Part shown: positions 5,636 to 7,616 of the stretch, piece after piece | Layout of the letters: every line of letters begins with the position of its first letter | Numbering within the stretch: the stretch's first letter is position 1 | From: Bacteroidia bacterium | GTDB taxonomy: Bacteria; Bacteroidota; Bacteroidia; Bacteroidales; UBA12481 | Assembly: GCA_026391235.1 (NCBI GenBank) | Contig: JAPLDV010000737.1 | Span: 1 to 7,616 of the forward strand | Direction: 5' to 3' | DNA length: 7,616 nucleotides | Translations under genes and position numbers: made by a program | The notes under the pieces: generated by a model | Database searches by the model: none | What the model saw: the letters and a program-made list of their open reading frames with translations, nothing else | Told to the model about the DNA's origin: nothing

Positions 5636-5680
5636 AACTTCCCAGTTACGTCCGTAACTCCCTTAACGCCCTCACGTTCT
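5636..5680. repeat. Degenerate 9-bp tandem repeats downstream of the TPR-like gene
   Basis: Five consecutive 9-bp blocks can be read: AACTTCCCA, GTTACGTCC, GTAACTCCC, TTAACGCCC and TCACGTTCT. They share the pattern n-T-A-A-C-n-n-C-C with drift. Within them GTTACG/CGTAAC forms a short perfect palindrome (5645-5658). This is simple repeat sequence with no coding appearance. The rest of 5515-5694 holds nothing I can identify. Confidence 0.5.
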
Positions 5681-5694
5681 ATTGTTTCGAAGGC

Positions 5695-6405
5695 TCACAG
5701 ATTTCGCAGCTTTTCCTTCGCCCAGCCGAACCGCGGCTCAAACCGGATCATTTTACGATATATTTCACGCTCCGAAAAAGTACGGCCTGCCTGTTTATAA
5801 AACCCGGCAAGCATCATGTTAACATTCAAATAATACCAATTATTCCGGATAAATGAGGAGTCCTTTTCCATCAGCCGGATAGCCGTTTCGTATTCGGTCA
5901 GTGCTTCCAGCCTGGATCCTCCAAAGATCTCCGGCATCCACCAGTCCTTATTTCCTGCTTCAACCCATGCCTGCGGACATTCCGGCCCGTTTTCCAGGGC
6001 CATGTTTACCTTTTTTAATACTTTGGGCCCGATGAGCAGCACCAATTGGGGCTGATAACCGAGCCGTAATCCATACAAGGCTCCCCTGAGAGCAAGATAC
6101 CGGGGATTGTTTGGATCACTTTGAGTTAAATCATCTGCAATTCTTTCAACTTTTTCGAGGTATGGCCTGGCCCGGTCTTTCTGATCATGTCACAAACAAT
6201 AGCCGATAAAACCATAATGAGCCATTGCAAAATCATACTTTTCCCCTGGCTTGTTCAGCTTTTTCTCGCTATCCTGCATAACTTTCGACCACAAATTCAT
6301 GTCACGAGCAAGGTATGCATAATAAATCTGTTCGTTAAAACTCTGAGCATTAACGCTATAGATGATCATCATCAAAATAAATATGACTAAAGCACGGCTT
6401 TTCAA
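5695..6405 (-). pseudogene. Secreted TPR-like protein split by one in-frame TGA
   Basis: One continuous frame of 237 codons broken only by TGA at 6192-6190 (codon 72). The first part, starting from TTG at 6405, has a signal peptide (ALVIFILMMIIYSVNAQ, cut after VNA) and FNEQIYYAYLARDMNLW. It ends HYGFIGYCL before the stop. The second part resumes as HDQKDRARPYLEKVE and contains ALYGLRLGYQPQLV, GPKVLKKVNMALE, WWMPEIFGGSRLEALTEYETA and a C-terminal TPR-like helix pair. It resembles a Bacteroidota family of about 230-residue secreted repeat proteins in which, from memory, the residue after YCL or WCL is usually Gly. A GGA to TGA change would explain the break. The gene begins 4 bp after the sulfatase stop, so they form an operon. 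No function is known. Confidence 0.78.
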
Positions 6406-6409
6406 TTAT

Positions 6410-7616
6410 CTAATTTTTAGAAAGAGCTTCCTCATCCTGATATTGTTTCTGCAATTTAATCAGGTTTGACTTTAAATCATTGATCACTCCTGAATAAGAC
6501 GCATCATTGTATAAATTTCTCATCTCCCGCGGATCAATTTCAAGGTCATACAGTTCCCATTCATCAATATCCTGGTAAAAATGAATGAGTTTGTAACGGT
6601 CCGTCCTGATTCCATAATGCCTTTTAACTGCGTGTACTCCTGGGTATTCATAATAATGATAATAAATCGCATTGCGCCATTTCGTAGGGGAGGACCCATG
6701 TGTCCTCCCGCTCATGACCGGCGTCATCGACATACCTTGCAGGCTGTCGGTGATTGGCAAGCCCGCGAGTTCGAGGAATGTAGGTGCAAAGTCGAGGTTT
6801 TGAACAAGATCATCCGAAGTTGTCCCTGGCTTGATTACACCGGGCAATTTCATCACAAGCGGGGTTCTCAGGCTCTCTTCGTACATAAAGCGTTTATCGA
6901 ACCAGCCATGCTCACCCAGATAAAAGCCCTGATCAGAACAATACACCACCAGCGTGTTTTTATCCAATCCGTTATTCTTCAGGTAATCCAGCAATCGTCC
7001 GACCTGATCATCAACGCTTTGGATACAGGCAAGATAATCCTCCATATACCGCTGAAATTTCCAGAGGGCGAGTTCCTTTCCGGAAAGGTTTTTTGAATAA
7101 TATTCATCGCTGATCTTCTGATAATATTCAACCCATATAGAGCGCTGTTCGGTTGTCATCCGCCTGATTCCACCATCCCAGGCCTGGTCATCTCCCGCCA
7201 ATGAATCAGCTTTAGGAGGAAAAACCTTGAGGTCATAATTGATGGTCATGTCCCTGATCACCGACATTTCCTGCTCTTTGGCTGCACGGCCGCGGTTGGA
7301 ATAATCATCAAAGAAATTATCCGGTACCGGAAATTTTTTATCCCTGAACAGGTTGAAATATTTTGGTTCCGGCATCCAGTTGCGATGTGGCGCCTTGTTA
7401 TGCACCATCAGGAAAAACGGCTTTTCAGGATCGCGTTTATCCAGCCATTCGATCGCCTGGTCGCCGATTATGGTTGTGGTATATCCTTCATACCGGCGGG
7501 TACCGGCTGAATCCTTCATTTCCGGATTATAGTATGGCCCCTGATCGATCAGGATTCTCCAGAAATCAAACCCGGTGGGATCGGTCTTCAGGTGCCACTT
7601 CCCGATGATGGCGCTC
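6410..7616 (-). CDS. S1-family sulfatase, N-terminal part beyond window edge
   Basis: Hydrolyses a sulfate ester, most likely on a host or algal glycan. About 402 residues are visible. The missing N-terminus would carry the CxPSR/CxAxR site that becomes formylglycine, so catalytic competence cannot be judged here. Visible S1 motifs in order are IGKWHLK, FFLMVHNKAPHRNWMP with substrate and sulfate contacts, YCSDQGFYLGEHGWFDKRFMYEESLRTPL with the metal-site Asp-Gln, and the C-terminal domain YYHYYEYPGVHAVKRHYGIRTDRYKLIHFY and ELYDLEIDPREMRNLY. This pattern reminds me of the Bacteroides N-acetylglucosamine-6-O-sulfatase group (S1_11), but subfamily assignment is tentative. A palindromic repeat inserts about four residues (HGSS) after SGRT. 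The start lies upstream of 7616, since the frame is open to the edge. Confidence 0.95.
   Translation of the reverse strand, partial: SAIIGKWHLKTDPTGFDFWRILIDQGPYYNPEMKDSAGTRRYEGYTTTIIGDQAIEWLDKRDPEKPFFLMVHNKAPHRNWMPEPKYFNLFRDKKFPVPDNFFDDYSNRGRAAKEQEMSVIRDMTINYDLKVFPPKADSLAGDDQAWDGGIRRMTTEQRSIWVEYYQKISDEYYSKNLSGKELALWKFQRYMEDYLACIQSVDDQVGRLLDYLKNNGLDKNTLVVYCSDQGFYLGEHGWFDKRFMYEESLRTPLVMKLPGVIKPGTTSDDLVQNLDFAPTFLELAGLPITDSLQGMSMTPVMSGRTHGSSPTKWRNAIYYHYYEYPGVHAVKRHYGIRTDRYKLIHFYQDIDEWELYDLEIDPREMRNLYNDASYSGVINDLKSNLIKLQKQYQDEEALSKN
6684..6709. repeat. Palindromic element inside the sulfatase coding sequence
   Basis: Perfect 8-bp arms GGGAGGAC (6688-6695) and GTCCTCCC (6702-6709) flank CCATGT, with GTAG at the left end as in many dispersed palindromes. 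On the coding strand it is read in frame as GRTHGSSP. Related sulfatases, as I recall them, go directly from GKTP to the WR motif, so HGSS looks like an insertion product. No second copy is present in the window. Confidence 0.7.

Noticed and set aside
6190..6192. Selenocysteine at the in-frame TGA
   Set aside because: No convincing SECIS-like hairpin follows the TGA, the protein is not a redox family, and a Gly codon changed by one base explains it.
6581..7096. 171-codon plus-strand open frame within the sulfatase
   Set aside because: It is antisense to a well-supported sulfatase and lacks any recognisable motif.

Overview
The window looks like chromosomal DNA of an uncultured member of the Bacteroidota. 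The evidence is a promoter with the phylum's -33 TTTG / 19 bp / -7 TAnnTTTG layout, a secreted DUF4252 protein, a Bacteroides-type S1 sulfatase paired with a small secreted repeat protein, and palindromic and short tandem repeats scattered between and inside genes. No rRNA, tRNA, CRISPR array, insertion sequence or phage gene was seen.

Left part (1-3800, minus strand): a branched-chain amino acid operon. It reads from a promoter near 3771-3801 through a long leader into ilvD (dihydroxy-acid dehydratase), then ilvB (acetolactate synthase large subunit), which leaves the window at base 1. The leader is the most notable part. It holds two complete ribosome-mediated attenuators in series, each with a short Ile/Leu/Val-rich peptide, a competing antiterminator segment and an intrinsic terminator. 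This arrangement would let two translation checks gate one operon. ilvD carries a palindromic repeat translated in frame near its C-terminus. A heptanucleotide tandem repeat fills the ilvD-ilvB junction, and another palindrome lies between the second terminator and the ilvD start. ilvB seems to lack about 35 residues of its FAD-binding central domain.

Middle (3850-4935, plus strand): an A/T-rich island with a mntA-hepT toxin-antitoxin pair (nucleotidyltransferase antitoxin and HEPN ribonuclease toxin), its own good promoter and an unrecognised small ORF just upstream. The composition suggests horizontal acquisition beside the ilv promoter. About 250 bp after it contain no recognisable gene.

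Right part (4936-7616): a plus-strand secreted DUF4252 protein with a strong terminator. Facing it on the minus strand are an S1 sulfatase (N-terminal part beyond the right edge) and, 4 bp downstream, a secreted TPR-like protein interrupted by a single in-frame TGA. The sulfatase also carries a palindromic repeat translated in frame.
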